Source: Archaeoglobi archaeon
GTDB taxonomy: Archaea; Halobacteriota; Archaeoglobi; Archaeoglobales; Archaeoglobaceae
Reading direction: 5' to 3'
NCBI GenBank assembly: GCA_029259455.1
Contig: JAPDIT010000068.1
Location: 1-7,088, forward strand
Length of the DNA stretch: 7,088 bases
The translations under genes and the position numbers were made by a program. The notes beneath the pieces are model-generated. The model searched no databases. It was not told the origin of the DNA and saw only the letters and a list, made by a program, of their open reading frames with translations. Shown one piece after another: positions 1 to 5,520 of the stretch. Numbering within the stretch: the first letter of the stretch is position 1; each line of letters opens with the position of its first letter.

Positions 1-209
1 CTCTGGAATTCCATCTCTTAAGCCATGCGTAGCCTGTTGCTTTAGTAACTCCTACCAGTTCGGCAGCTTCCTCAACGCTCATCCCTCTGTAAAGGTGTCT
101 ACGAAGTATAACTTTTAAGAACTCTTGTATCTTTTTCGAGCTTTTTGATTTTATCGAGCTCTTCTGCTGGTAAATGCTTTACAACTTCGTAGATTCGCTT
201 TCTGCCCAT
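1..209 (-). pseudogene. Helix-turn-helix protein (IS630-type transposase N-terminus or orphan HTH), frameshifted and cut by window edge
   Basis: Reading the minus strand from the ATG at 209, the frame begins MGRKRIYEVVKHLPAEEL, continues to KDTRVLKSYTS and stops at 99-101. One base over, an open frame runs to the edge with VILRRHLYRGMSVEEAAELV followed by GVTKATGYAWLKRW, a clear helix-turn-helix. Removing one A from the four-A run (T113-T116 on the plus strand) joins the frames as ...DTRVLK-VILRRHLYRGMSVEE..., giving one continuous polypeptide of about 69 residues before the edge. That N-terminal layout is what I expect of HTH segments of IS630-like transposases and related short proteins in Archaeoglobus (recall, not a search). 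A TATA box sits about 26 bases ahead of the ATG. The broken frame suggests a decayed gene; a sequencing error or a recoding site is possible. The C-terminal part lies outside the window, so a DDE catalytic domain cannot be confirmed. Confidence 0.55.
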
Positions 210-229
210 GCAGCTGGTCTGTTATTTTT

Positions 230-239
230 GGTATAAATA
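230..239 (-). promoter_or_regulatory. TATA box of the HTH gene (leaderless type)
   Basis: On the minus strand the sequence reads CTATTTATAC, an archaeal TATA-like box. Its centre is about 26 bases ahead of the ATG at 209, so transcription should begin at or next to the start codon. No Shine-Dalgarno sequence precedes that ATG, which fits a leaderless message. Confidence 0.5.
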
Positions 240-290
240 GTTTTGCTCAGAACAATAATTTGGGATACCACAGGGATTTTAAAGGAACAT

Positions 291-303
291 AAAGATTTAT
301 CAA
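291..303 (+). promoter_or_regulatory. TATA box of the glpA-like operon (leaderless type)
   Basis: The sequence AAAGATTTATCAA has a purine-rich BRE-like left half and a TTTAT core centred near 298, about 29 bases ahead of the ATG at 327. There is no GGAGGTG-like site before that ATG, so a leaderless message is predicted. The rest of 210-326 shows no other recognisable element. Confidence 0.5.
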
Positions 304-326
304 AATAACTTCGTTCATTAGCAATC

Positions 327-1688
327 ATGAAGGACGTGCTCATTGTTGGTGCAGGCGTTACTGGTAGCTTCATAGCCAAGGAGTTGTCCAAATACGAACT
401 CGATGTCGTCGTTGTCGAGAGAAAATCGGGGCCAGGTTTAGGTCAGACCAAGGGATGTTCTGGGATCATCCACTCATTTCAACTCCCATTTAGGTCGTTG
501 AAAGGTAAACTCTGCCTGAAAGGTAACGCAATGATGGATGCCGAAGCGGAGGAGCTCGGTTTCACCTTCAGAAGAGTTGGGTTAATTCTTGTGGCTACGA
601 ACATTTTAACTTTCCTCGCAATTCCGCTCATTCAGCTTTATCTCAGGCTGAACGGTGTTGTTTCGAAAAGATTGAGCAAGAAGAAAGTTCTTGAAATGGT
701 TCCTAACATAAGGAAAGACGTATGGGGAGGGCTTTTCCTTCCAACAGCGGGTGTAGTCAATCCGGTTGAGATGACTACGTCAGCGATAAGATTCGCAAAG
801 GCTAATGGCGTGGAGGTTCACTACGACTGCGAGGTCACGGGAATCGAGAAAAAAGGTGAGGGGTTTGTTGTTAAGACGACTAGGGGGGATTTTGAAGCCA
901 AGTGTGTTATAAACTGTGCCGGGCTTTACGCTGACGATATTGCAAGAATGGTGGGTTATGAGATGACCATAACCCCGGGGAAGGGTACTCACATAGTTTT
1001 CGCTGAAAGGGGATTCTCCAACCACTTGACAGTTGCGATACCCCTCAAGCCAAACAAAAGGACGAAAGGGGGCGGGGCGCTCATAAGCTTTGATGGCAAG
1101 CCGCTCTGGGGGCCTAACCTGATCGACGTTGACAGCAAGGAAGATACATCAGTGAAAAAGGAGGAAATAGAGGGCATAATCGAGAAGTTCTCACCCCTCT
1201 TCAAGCGGATGCCAGAGGGTATTGTTGCGTTCTATGCTGGCCTGAGGTCAATTGCTGGCACAGACTTTGTCGTCAATCAGCCGATTGATGGCTTTATCAA
1301 TGTTGCAGGCATACAGAGCCCTGGTTTGACCGCTGCTCCGGCAATTGCAAAGATGGTAATTGAGATGCTCTCCCCCAGATTTGAGCTGAAGAGGAAAGAG
1401 GAAATTAAGAAGCCTCGGTGGACAAGGCTTTCAGAGATGGACGATGAAGGGATAAGGAAAGCAATCGATGTGAACAACGACTTTGGGGAGATAGTCTGCC
1501 TCTGCAACATGGTGAGCAAGGCTGAAATCGTTAAAGCACTGGAAGAAGGGGGATGTTTCGACACTATAAGACATCTCACGTGGGCAGGAATGGACTGCTG
1601 CAAGTGTCATGCGGAGATAATGAGGATAATAGAGAAAAGGGCCGGAAAGGTGAAAAAGGAGATAGAGGGGAGTGAAATCGTATGGTAG
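327..1688 (+). CDS. glpA: FAD-dependent glycerol-3-phosphate dehydrogenase-like oxidoreductase (GlpA/LhgO-like) with C-terminal BFD-type [2Fe-2S] domain
   Basis: 453 residues. Residues 1-350 form a DAO-type FAD domain: dinucleotide motif GAGVTG at 8-13 with the ribose-binding acid E31, INCAGLYAD at 195-203, and the C-terminal FAD motif VAGIQSPGLTAAPAIA at 326-341. Residues about 385-435 form a BFD-like [2Fe-2S] site: C391-x-C393, then C424-x2-C427 in a WAGMDCCKC context. This two-domain layout occurs in archaeal and thermophile GlpA-like proteins, which oxidise sn-glycerol 3-phosphate or a related 2-hydroxy acid and pass electrons through the iron-sulfur centre to partner subunits. Residues 84-107 are unusually hydrophobic, which may aid membrane contact. 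The stop overlaps the next gene by 7 bases, so the two are surely co-transcribed. No glycerol kinase or transporter gene is in the window, so the substrate is uncertain; 2-hydroxyglutarate or an amino/opine substrate are alternatives. The ATG at 327 is chosen because the dinucleotide motif follows at the usual distance and a TATA box lies 29 bases upstream. Confidence 0.85.
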   Translation: MKDVLIVGAGVTGSFIAKELSKYELDVVVVERKSGPGLGQTKGCSGIIHSFQLPFRSLKGKLCLKGNAMMDAEAEELGFTFRRVGLILVATNILTFLAIPLIQLYLRLNGVVSKRLSKKKVLEMVPNIRKDVWGGLFLPTAGVVNPVEMTTSAIRFAKANGVEVHYDCEVTGIEKKGEGFVVKTTRGDFEAKCVINCAGLYADDIARMVGYEMTITPGKGTHIVFAERGFSNHLTVAIPLKPNKRTKGGGALISFDGKPLWGPNLIDVDSKEDTSVKKEEIEGIIEKFSPLFKRMPEGIVAFYAGLRSIAGTDFVVNQPIDGFINVAGIQSPGLTAAPAIAKMVIEMLSPRFELKRKEEIKKPRWTRLSEMDDEGIRKAIDVNNDFGEIVCLCNMVSKAEIVKALEEGGCFDTIRHLTWAGMDCCKCHAEIMRIIEKRAGKVKKEIEGSEIVW

Positions 1689-2383
1689 TCGTTGTCGGTG
1701 CGGGATATGCTGGAATCTCCGTTGCTGAGAAGCTCAGGGAGAAGGATGTGGAAGCAAAAGTTTACGATATGAGAGGGAAAGGAGGGGAGCTTGCCGATTT
1801 TGCCAGAATAGAGGAGCTGAAAGAATACTACGCTAAATATATCGAAAAAGTAGAGGAAAGCGATGTAGAGGTCATTAAAGGGTGTGTTATCTCAACAAAC
1901 CCTTTCAAGGTGATTTCTCCGCGAGGGTTAGAGGTCGGAAAGGAGGATAACTTTTTCATCTGCACAGGTGCTGTTGACTTAACTCCTGCAGCTTCGGAGA
2001 TTTACGGAAAAAGAGTTGGTGGGATATACACTCTTGAAACTGCCATAAGGCTGCTTGCAATGGGAAAAAGAATCGGCAATAAGGTTTTGGTAATTGCAAG
2101 AAAGGAGGAGGGTATTTTAAAGCCTCTTGAGAGTCATCTTGCTGAAAGTGGTTATGAGGTAGAGGTTCTGGTGTCAGAAGAGCCAGCTGAGGTTTATGGT
2201 AGCAGAAGGGTTGAGAAGGTTGAGATAGGCGGAGAGAGCATTTCCTGCGATGCTCTCGTAGTTTACGGAGGGAGGGTGCCTTTCAACCCCAAGAACTTGA
2301 AGGGCAGGCTGGCAGGAAATGTTGTTGAGTGCACCTACGATTACGAAAAAGTGGAGAAAAACGTTCAGAGTACTATGTTCTGA
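1682..2383 (+). CDS. Small FAD-binding oxidoreductase subunit, partner of the GlpA-like protein
   Basis: 233 residues. It begins with a FAD-type Rossmann motif, VVVVGAGYAG at 2-11, and has the FICTGAVDLTPA segment (92-103) that matches the conserved ATG-type motif of the pyridine nucleotide-disulfide oxidoreductase family. GGIYTLETAIRLL (113-125) matches the region before the second Rossmann fold. Where that fold should show GxGxxG the protein reads VLVIARKEEGILKP (135-148), with no glycine motif. Relatives paired with GlpA-like proteins are about 400 residues, so this is a compact version that probably binds FAD but may not bind NAD(P). The start overlaps the previous gene by 7 bases and is preceded by GGGGAGTGA at 1667-1675, a fair ribosome-binding site. 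The third subunit usual in such operons (a small CxxC protein, DUF1667) is absent: the next gene faces the other way. The last 19 bases overlap the 3' end of that gene. Function as an electron-transfer subunit is inferred from position and fold. Confidence 0.72.
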   Translation: MVVVVGAGYAGISVAEKLREKDVEAKVYDMRGKGGELADFARIEELKEYYAKYIEKVEESDVEVIKGCVISTNPFKVISPRGLEVGKEDNFFICTGAVDLTPAASEIYGKRVGGIYTLETAIRLLAMGKRIGNKVLVIARKEEGILKPLESHLAESGYEVEVLVSEEPAEVYGSRRVEKVEIGGESISCDALVVYGGRVPFNPKNLKGRLAGNVVECTYDYEKVEKNVQSTMF

Positions 2384-3375
2384 TCATAACCGCAGTTGGG
2401 GCACTTTGGTGGCTCACCTTTAACAAGATTGATGTTGTAAACGTAAAATCCCTCCCTTTCAATCAGCAGCTCCCCGCAGTTGGGGCAGTAGGTGTTCTCG
2501 TATCTGTGCCCCCAGACGTTTCCAGCATAGACATACTCAATTCCCTCCCTCTTGGCAATCTCAATAGCCTCTTCTATTGTCTCCACTGGCGTTGGCGGTT
2601 TGTCAAGCATTTTGTAGTCCGGATGGAAGCGGGAGAAGTGCACCGGGATTTTTGGCGAAAGTTCTGCAACCCACCTGCAGAAGTCTCTTAACTCTTCTTT
2701 GTCGTCGTTCTCTCCCGGAATAATGAGATAGGTGAGCTCGATGAAAACACCCTTTCGGTAAAGGTACTCCACGGTTTCAAGCACATGTTCGAGCTTTGCG
2801 TGGCAAATTCTCCTGTAAAAGTCATCTCTGAATGCCTTAACGTCAACATTCGCTGCGTCAAGTATGCCCTCAAACTGGTCAACGGCTTCTGGAGTCATGT
2901 AGCCGTTGGTGACGTAGACAACATAATATCCAGACCCTTTCACAAGCTTTGAGCTGTCAAGAGCAAATTCGTGCCAGATTGCTGGCTCGTTATATGTCCA
3001 GGCAACACCGTCAGCTTTCCTTTCCATGCACATCTTTAAAACAGTCTCAGGCTCAATCTCTCTCAAGTAGGGATAGTTGAGGTCAGCAAAGGATATCTCG
3101 AAGTTCTGACAGTGCTTGCAGCGGAAGTTGCAACTCACACTGCCAAATGAAAGAACCTTGCTTCCGGGCTTGAAGTTGTTCAGTGGCTTCTTCTCGATGG
3201 GGTCGAGGGCTATGGATGAAACCATTCCGTAGTTCAGCACAAGTAGCTCTCCACCCTCGTTCTTCCTGACTCTGCAAATTCCAGTCTTACCTTCTTTTAT
3301 TGCGCAGCGATGCCAGCAAGTCTTGCATCTAACCTCTCCATTAAGCTTTTCGTATAAGTAAGACCTAACAATCAT
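2365..3375 (-). CDS. amrS: AmmeMemoRadiSam-type radical SAM enzyme (AmrS; pyruvate formate-lyase activating enzyme-like)
   Basis: 336 residues. The radical SAM cluster motif CxxxCxxC is C82-x3-C86-x2-C89 (SCNFRCKHCQN), which binds the [4Fe-4S] cluster that cleaves S-adenosylmethionine. An N-terminal Cys group (C17, C20, C24, C34, in VRCKTCWHRC...GICRVR) and DPIEKKPLNNF (58-68) are hallmarks of the AmrS/COG1180 long form; TYNEPAIWHEF follows in the barrel. A C-terminal zinc ribbon is present, CPNCG at 297-301 and CPNCG at 325-329. Older annotation calls such proteins PFL-activating enzymes, but no glycyl-radical enzyme is nearby and the true substrate of AmrS is not established; the name comes from frequent linkage with AMMECR1 and Memo proteins, neither of which is in this window. 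Its ATG overlaps the stop of the GalT-like gene by 4 bases (ATGA), indicating translational coupling. The 3' end overlaps the facing flavoprotein gene by 19 bases. Confidence 0.88.
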   Translation of the reverse strand: MIVRSYLYEKLNGEVRCKTCWHRCAIKEGKTGICRVRKNEGGELLVLNYGMVSSIALDPIEKKPLNNFKPGSKVLSFGSVSCNFRCKHCQNFEISFADLNYPYLREIEPETVLKMCMERKADGVAWTYNEPAIWHEFALDSSKLVKGSGYYVVYVTNGYMTPEAVDQFEGILDAANVDVKAFRDDFYRRICHAKLEHVLETVEYLYRKGVFIELTYLIIPGENDDKEELRDFCRWVAELSPKIPVHFSRFHPDYKMLDKPPTPVETIEEAIEIAKREGIEYVYAGNVWGHRYENTYCPNCGELLIEREGFYVYNINLVKGEPPKCPNCGYDQNIVL

Positions 3376-4364
3376 AATTCGTTCCAGATTTCCTTAATTT
3401 CACTCGCATAATCTTCAGGAACGAAAAACACAACACTTTCATCGTGGAACATCTTTGGATAGAAGACGTCGCACCAGTAGTACTTTGCAAACGGTGTCCT
3501 CGCAACGATGTTGATGTTTGTCCTGAAATGCTCCCCAATTCTGTCAGCGCAGAACATTGAGAAATTGAATGCGTTAAGGCCTTTCTTACCATAGTACCTC
3601 AGAATTTTCACAATGCCTTCAGCAATTCCCCTAAGCTGCTCATTGCTCATCTCCGCAAACTCCCTCTCTTCAGGTATGCCCATAAAGTGGAAGAATCCTT
3701 TCGGAGCGAAGGCTGCGATCCAGTCGGTCTTCTCTGTTCTGCCAACATACCTCTCACCTTCCCTTTCGATCTCAACAAGTTTCTTCCAGTAGTCAACACC
3801 CTTGCTCTCCTTGAACTCAAGTGCACTCCACTCAAGTCTCGCGAAATAGTCTGTTGACACCTCACTTATCATTACCTGAATGTGAGGATGCATGATGCTG
3901 CTTCCGGAAGGCCTGAGGTAGTTCATCCCAATTGTTACATAATACTTCCCATCTGGAACCATCTTCACGTATTCCTGAATCAGTTTGAATGCATCGAAGA
4001 AGTGCTGCTGCTTGAATTCGGATACTGGTACATAGTGCTCCTCAGTTAGCCTCAAAACGAGGGAGTATCGGGAGTAAGGTGTTAAGTTTGAAAAAAGCAC
4101 ACACTCGCCCCTCTTCCACAGCCCTCCCTTCATTATCTCTGGATCACGTGATGCCATCTGCTCAAGCCTTTCCGGACAAAAAGGACACCAAGCTTTCGTG
4201 CTCTCAATTTCCTCCTGAAAGTCCCCACTCTGTATCGGAATCGTCTTTTTGAGAATTCTCGATGTCTGCAACGTCAAAGGGTCGTAGCGTATTTCAACAA
4301 CGTTCTCCTCTACCTTACCACCAACAAGAATCTTCGCAACTTCAACCTCCTTTCGAAATTCCAT
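3372..4364 (-). CDS. galT: Galactose-1-phosphate uridylyltransferase-like nucleotidyltransferase (HIT superfamily)
   Basis: 330 residues, close to the 340-350 of bacterial GalT. The signature HPHIQ at 159-163 matches the GalT active site HPHxQ: by family analogy H161 is the nucleotide-accepting catalytic histidine and H159 a zinc ligand. The other zinc ligands are also visible: C60 and C63 (WCPFCPE) and H110 (LRLTEEH, in the position of the FSPDH histidine). The second half (GFFHFMGIPEER, about 223-234, and FNFSMFC, 266-272) fits the duplicated HIT-like fold. GalT moves UMP between hexose 1-phosphates in the Leloir pathway, but relatives act as ADP-glucose phosphorylases or other nucleotidyltransferases, so the substrate is not certain. 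No other sugar gene is in the window; the operon partner is a radical SAM enzyme sharing a 4-base overlap. A TATA box 26 bases ahead and no ribosome-binding site suggest a leaderless message starting at 4364. Confidence 0.82.
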   Translation of the reverse strand: MEFRKEVEVAKILVGGKVEENVVEIRYDPLTLQTSRILKKTIPIQSGDFQEEIESTKAWCPFCPERLEQMASRDPEIMKGGLWKRGECVLFSNLTPYSRYSLVLRLTEEHYVPVSEFKQQHFFDAFKLIQEYVKMVPDGKYYVTIGMNYLRPSGSSIMHPHIQVMISEVSTDYFARLEWSALEFKESKGVDYWKKLVEIEREGERYVGRTEKTDWIAAFAPKGFFHFMGIPEEREFAEMSNEQLRGIAEGIVKILRYYGKKGLNAFNFSMFCADRIGEHFRTNINIVARTPFAKYYWCDVFYPKMFHDESVVFFVPEDYASEIKEIWNEL

Positions 4365-4385
4365 GTATTTTCTTGGCTACCGAAG

Positions 4386-4412
4386 ATTTAAAGATTATGA
4401 ACACCTTTAAAG
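4386..4412. promoter_or_regulatory. Divergent promoter with two palindromic TTTAAA boxes
   Basis: The 64 bases between the galT-like and GINS genes hold ATTTAAAG at 4386-4393 and the perfect palindrome CTTTAAAG at 4405-4412. The first box is about 26 bases from the minus-strand ATG at 4364. It is also placed to start the plus-strand message near 4416, which leaves just enough leader for the GINS ribosome-binding site. The second box would start the minus message near 4382, with a 17-base leader. It lies too near the GINS ATG to serve that gene with a leader. One box may therefore serve both directions. Confidence 0.5.
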
Positions 4413-4418
4413 TTCCTA

Positions 4419-4425
4419 AGGTGAT
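4419..4425 (+). promoter_or_regulatory. Ribosome-binding site of the GINS gene
   Basis: AGGTGAT matches seven bases of the archaeal Shine-Dalgarno consensus (GGAGGTGAT) and sits 3 bases before the ATG at 4429. It supports this start and shows that, unlike other first genes in the window, this one has a leader. Confidence 0.6.
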
Positions 4426-4428
4426 ACG

Positions 4429-4977
4429 ATGAACTTGGATGAACTCCTGCTCCTCATTGAAAAAAACAGAACTCAGCTCTCGAAAATTGAGGAAGACTTT
4501 TACGAGAAGTTGAGGGAAAGAATAGCGGAGCTTGAGGAGCTGAAGAGTTCCGCAGAAGAAGACGGCCTCTTCAGATATCAGGACGAGATAAGAACTCTGA
4601 AAAGATTGCAGAGAAAGATTTTCGAGCTAAGAACAGGAAAGATTATCAACGCTGCTTGGGCTGAAGTTTGCGGACAGCAGTTCAGCAGTGATATTGAGAA
4701 CATGTGCAGTGATGAAAGGGTCTTCTTTAAAAAGCTGATCGAGATAATAAAGGAGTTCAAACGGAGTATTCTGGAGGGAGAGCGGAAGAAGGCTGAAGAT
4801 AGAGTGCTTTTAAGGATTAAAAAGGATGTTGAGATACAAGGGGCTGACGGAAAAACATATAAATTGAGGAGAGAAGATGTGGTTACACTCCCCCAGCTGA
4901 ACGCTGACGCTCTGATCAAAGGCGGTATCGCTGAGAGAATAGAGGTGAAAGATGATGAAATATCCCAAGAAGGTTAA
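4429..4977 (+). CDS. gins15: Archaeal GINS complex subunit (Gins15/Gins51, Sld5/Psf1 family)
   Basis: 182 residues. Residues 1-118 are almost wholly helical and charged (DELLLLIEKNR, ERIAELEELK, IRTLKRLQRKIFELRTGKI), matching the GINS A domain; residues about 127-173 form the small C-terminal B domain, with DVVTLPQLNADALIKGG (150-166) as its most typical stretch. The A-then-B order is that of the Sld5/Psf1 (Gins15/51) branch. GINS joins MCM and a RecJ-like/Cdc45 protein to form the replicative helicase. Position just ahead of L44e and S27e is a well-known archaeal arrangement and supports the call despite low sequence identity in this family. The 3' end overlaps the L44e gene by 23 bases (26 from the earlier ATG). 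Whether this organism has a second GINS subunit (Gins23) or a homotetramer cannot be seen here. Confidence 0.85.
   Translation: MNLDELLLLIEKNRTQLSKIEEDFYEKLRERIAELEELKSSAEEDGLFRYQDEIRTLKRLQRKIFELRTGKIINAAWAEVCGQQFSSDIENMCSDERVFFKKLIEIIKEFKRSILEGERKKAEDRVLLRIKKDVEIQGADGKTYKLRREDVVTLPQLNADALIKGGIAERIEVKDDEISQEG
4942..4948 (+). promoter_or_regulatory. Ribosome-binding site of L44e inside the GINS gene
   Basis: GAGGTGA lies inside the GINS reading frame, 3 bases before the first ATG of an ATGATG pair (4952) and 6 before the second (4955). The 6-base spacing favours the second ATG as the start. Confidence 0.6.
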
Positions 4978-5236
4978 GACATTCTGCCGGTATTGCGGGA
5001 AGCACACTCTCCATGAGGTAGAAAAGGTTAGCAAGGGAAAGGCAAGTTCACTTAACTGGATCAACAGGCAGAAGAAGAGAAGAGGAAAGGTCGGAAACTT
5101 GGGGAAGTTCAGCAAGGTTCCCGGTGGAGACAAGCCAACGAAAAGGGTTAACATCAGATTCCGCTGCACGGAGTGCAAGAGGGCTCACCACCGCCCAACA
5201 TGGAGAGCCAAGAGGTTCGAGTTGATAGAGAAGTGA
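4955..5236 (+). CDS. rpl44e: 50S ribosomal protein L44e (eL42)
   Basis: 93 residues from the second of two adjacent ATGs. MKYPKKVKTFCRYCGKHT opens like the family norm (MK-P--V-T-C--C-KHT); the first ATG would only add one Met. The zinc site is C11-x2-C14 and C71-x2-C74 (FCRYC, RCTEC). A basic linker (QKKRRGKVG, then GGDKPTKRVNIRFRC) is typical; it reaches into the ribosomal E site near the tRNA CCA end. Length is normal for archaeal L44e. The start lies inside the GINS gene in another frame, and S27e follows after 14 bases, so the three are one operon. Confidence 0.95.
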   Translation: MKYPKKVKTFCRYCGKHTLHEVEKVSKGKASSLNWINRQKKRRGKVGNLGKFSKVPGGDKPTKRVNIRFRCTECKRAHHRPTWRAKRFELIEK

Positions 5237-5238
5237 GG

Positions 5239-5246
5239 GGGTGGGG
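5239..5246 (+). promoter_or_regulatory. G-rich ribosome-binding site of S27e
   Basis: GGGGTGGG, just after the L44e stop, contains GGTG, which can pair with the 16S rRNA 3' end, and lies about 5 to 8 bases before the TTG at 5251. It supports that unusual start codon, since no ATG or GTG is suitably placed. Confidence 0.5.
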
Positions 5247-5250
5247 AGTT

Positions 5251-5427
5251 TTGCACAGCAGGTTTGTCAAGGTCAAATGCCCCGACTGCGAGCACGAGCA
5301 GATAATTTTTGACCACCCCTCGACAGTTGTGAAGTGCATAATATGCGGCAGGACTATTGCCGAACCAACCGGTGGAAAGGGCAACATAAAGGCAGAGGTT
5401 CTGGAGGTTGTTGATCAGATAGAATAA
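5251..5427 (+). CDS. rps27e: 30S ribosomal protein S27e (eS27), TTG start
   Basis: 58 residues, read from TTG as M-HSRFVKVKCPDCEHEQ. The zinc ribbon is C10-x2-C13 and C29-x2-C32 (KCPDCE, KCIICGRT), followed by the signature AEPTGGKGNI. Archaeal S27e proteins run to about 60 residues and begin with HSRF or a similar stretch, so the TTG at 5251 is preferred. A longer reading from a GTG at 5173 would add 26 residues that merely re-read the L44e gene in another frame (proline-rich, no conservation expected). It is the last gene of the GINS operon; the eIF2-alpha and Nop10 genes that often follow S27e in archaea are not here. The last codons and stop lie in a 16-base tandem duplication. Confidence 0.92.
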   Translation: MHSRFVKVKCPDCEHEQIIFDHPSTVVKCIICGRTIAEPTGGKGNIKAEVLEVVDQIE

Positions 5428-5444
5428 ACATCAGATAGAATAAA
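5414..5444 (+). repeat. 16-base tandem duplication across the S27e stop codon
   Basis: ATCAGATAGAATAAA occurs exactly at 5414-5428 and again at 5430-5444, separated by one base (period 16). The first copy encodes the last residues of S27e and its TAA stop; the second is non-coding. It looks like a recent slip or duplication event at the 3' end of the operon. Confidence 0.85.
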
Positions 5445-5485
5445 TTTTCAATTTTCAATATAAATTATTCATAATTTAATTTAAT
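5441..5485 (+). terminator. T-rich terminator region after S27e
   Basis: The plus strand is strongly AT-rich, with TTTT at 5445-5448 and 5452-5455 (ATTTTCA repeated twice in a row) and further T-containing runs to 5482. Archaeal RNA polymerase terminates at such T tracts without a hairpin. None of strength is seen. Confidence 0.45.
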
Positions 5486-5493
5486 CGGCTCTT

Positions 5494-5512
5494 AAAGAAA
5501 AATACAAAGAAA
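5494..5512 (-). terminator. T-rich terminator of the LEA14-like gene
   Basis: On the minus strand, right after the stop at 5521, the sequence reads TTTCTTTGTATTTTTCTTT, a run of T tracts fitting archaeal factor-independent termination. It faces the terminator of the S27e operon. Confidence 0.5.
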
Positions 5513-5520
5513 TTCTTACC

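Noticed and set aside
179..391. Minus-strand open frame of 70 codons
   Set aside because: It runs antisense to the glpA-like start and through the divergent promoter, has no family-like sequence, and overlaps the better-supported HTH frame.
2329..2691. Plus-strand open frame of 120 codons
   Set aside because: It is a shadow of the AmrS gene on the other strand, rich in Cys, Trp and Leu without domain pattern.
4810..5178. Minus-strand open frame of 122 codons under GINS/L44e
   Set aside because: Antisense shadow of two well-supported genes, with no promoter or ribosome-binding site of note.
5173..5250. N-terminal extension of S27e from a GTG start
   Set aside because: It re-reads L44e codons in another frame and makes the protein longer than any typical S27e; the TTG at 5251 has a ribosome-binding site and fits the family start.
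5445..5457. ATTTTCA doublet as a functional repeat or CRISPR-like unit
   Set aside because: Two 7-base AT-rich copies are expected by chance in a terminator region.
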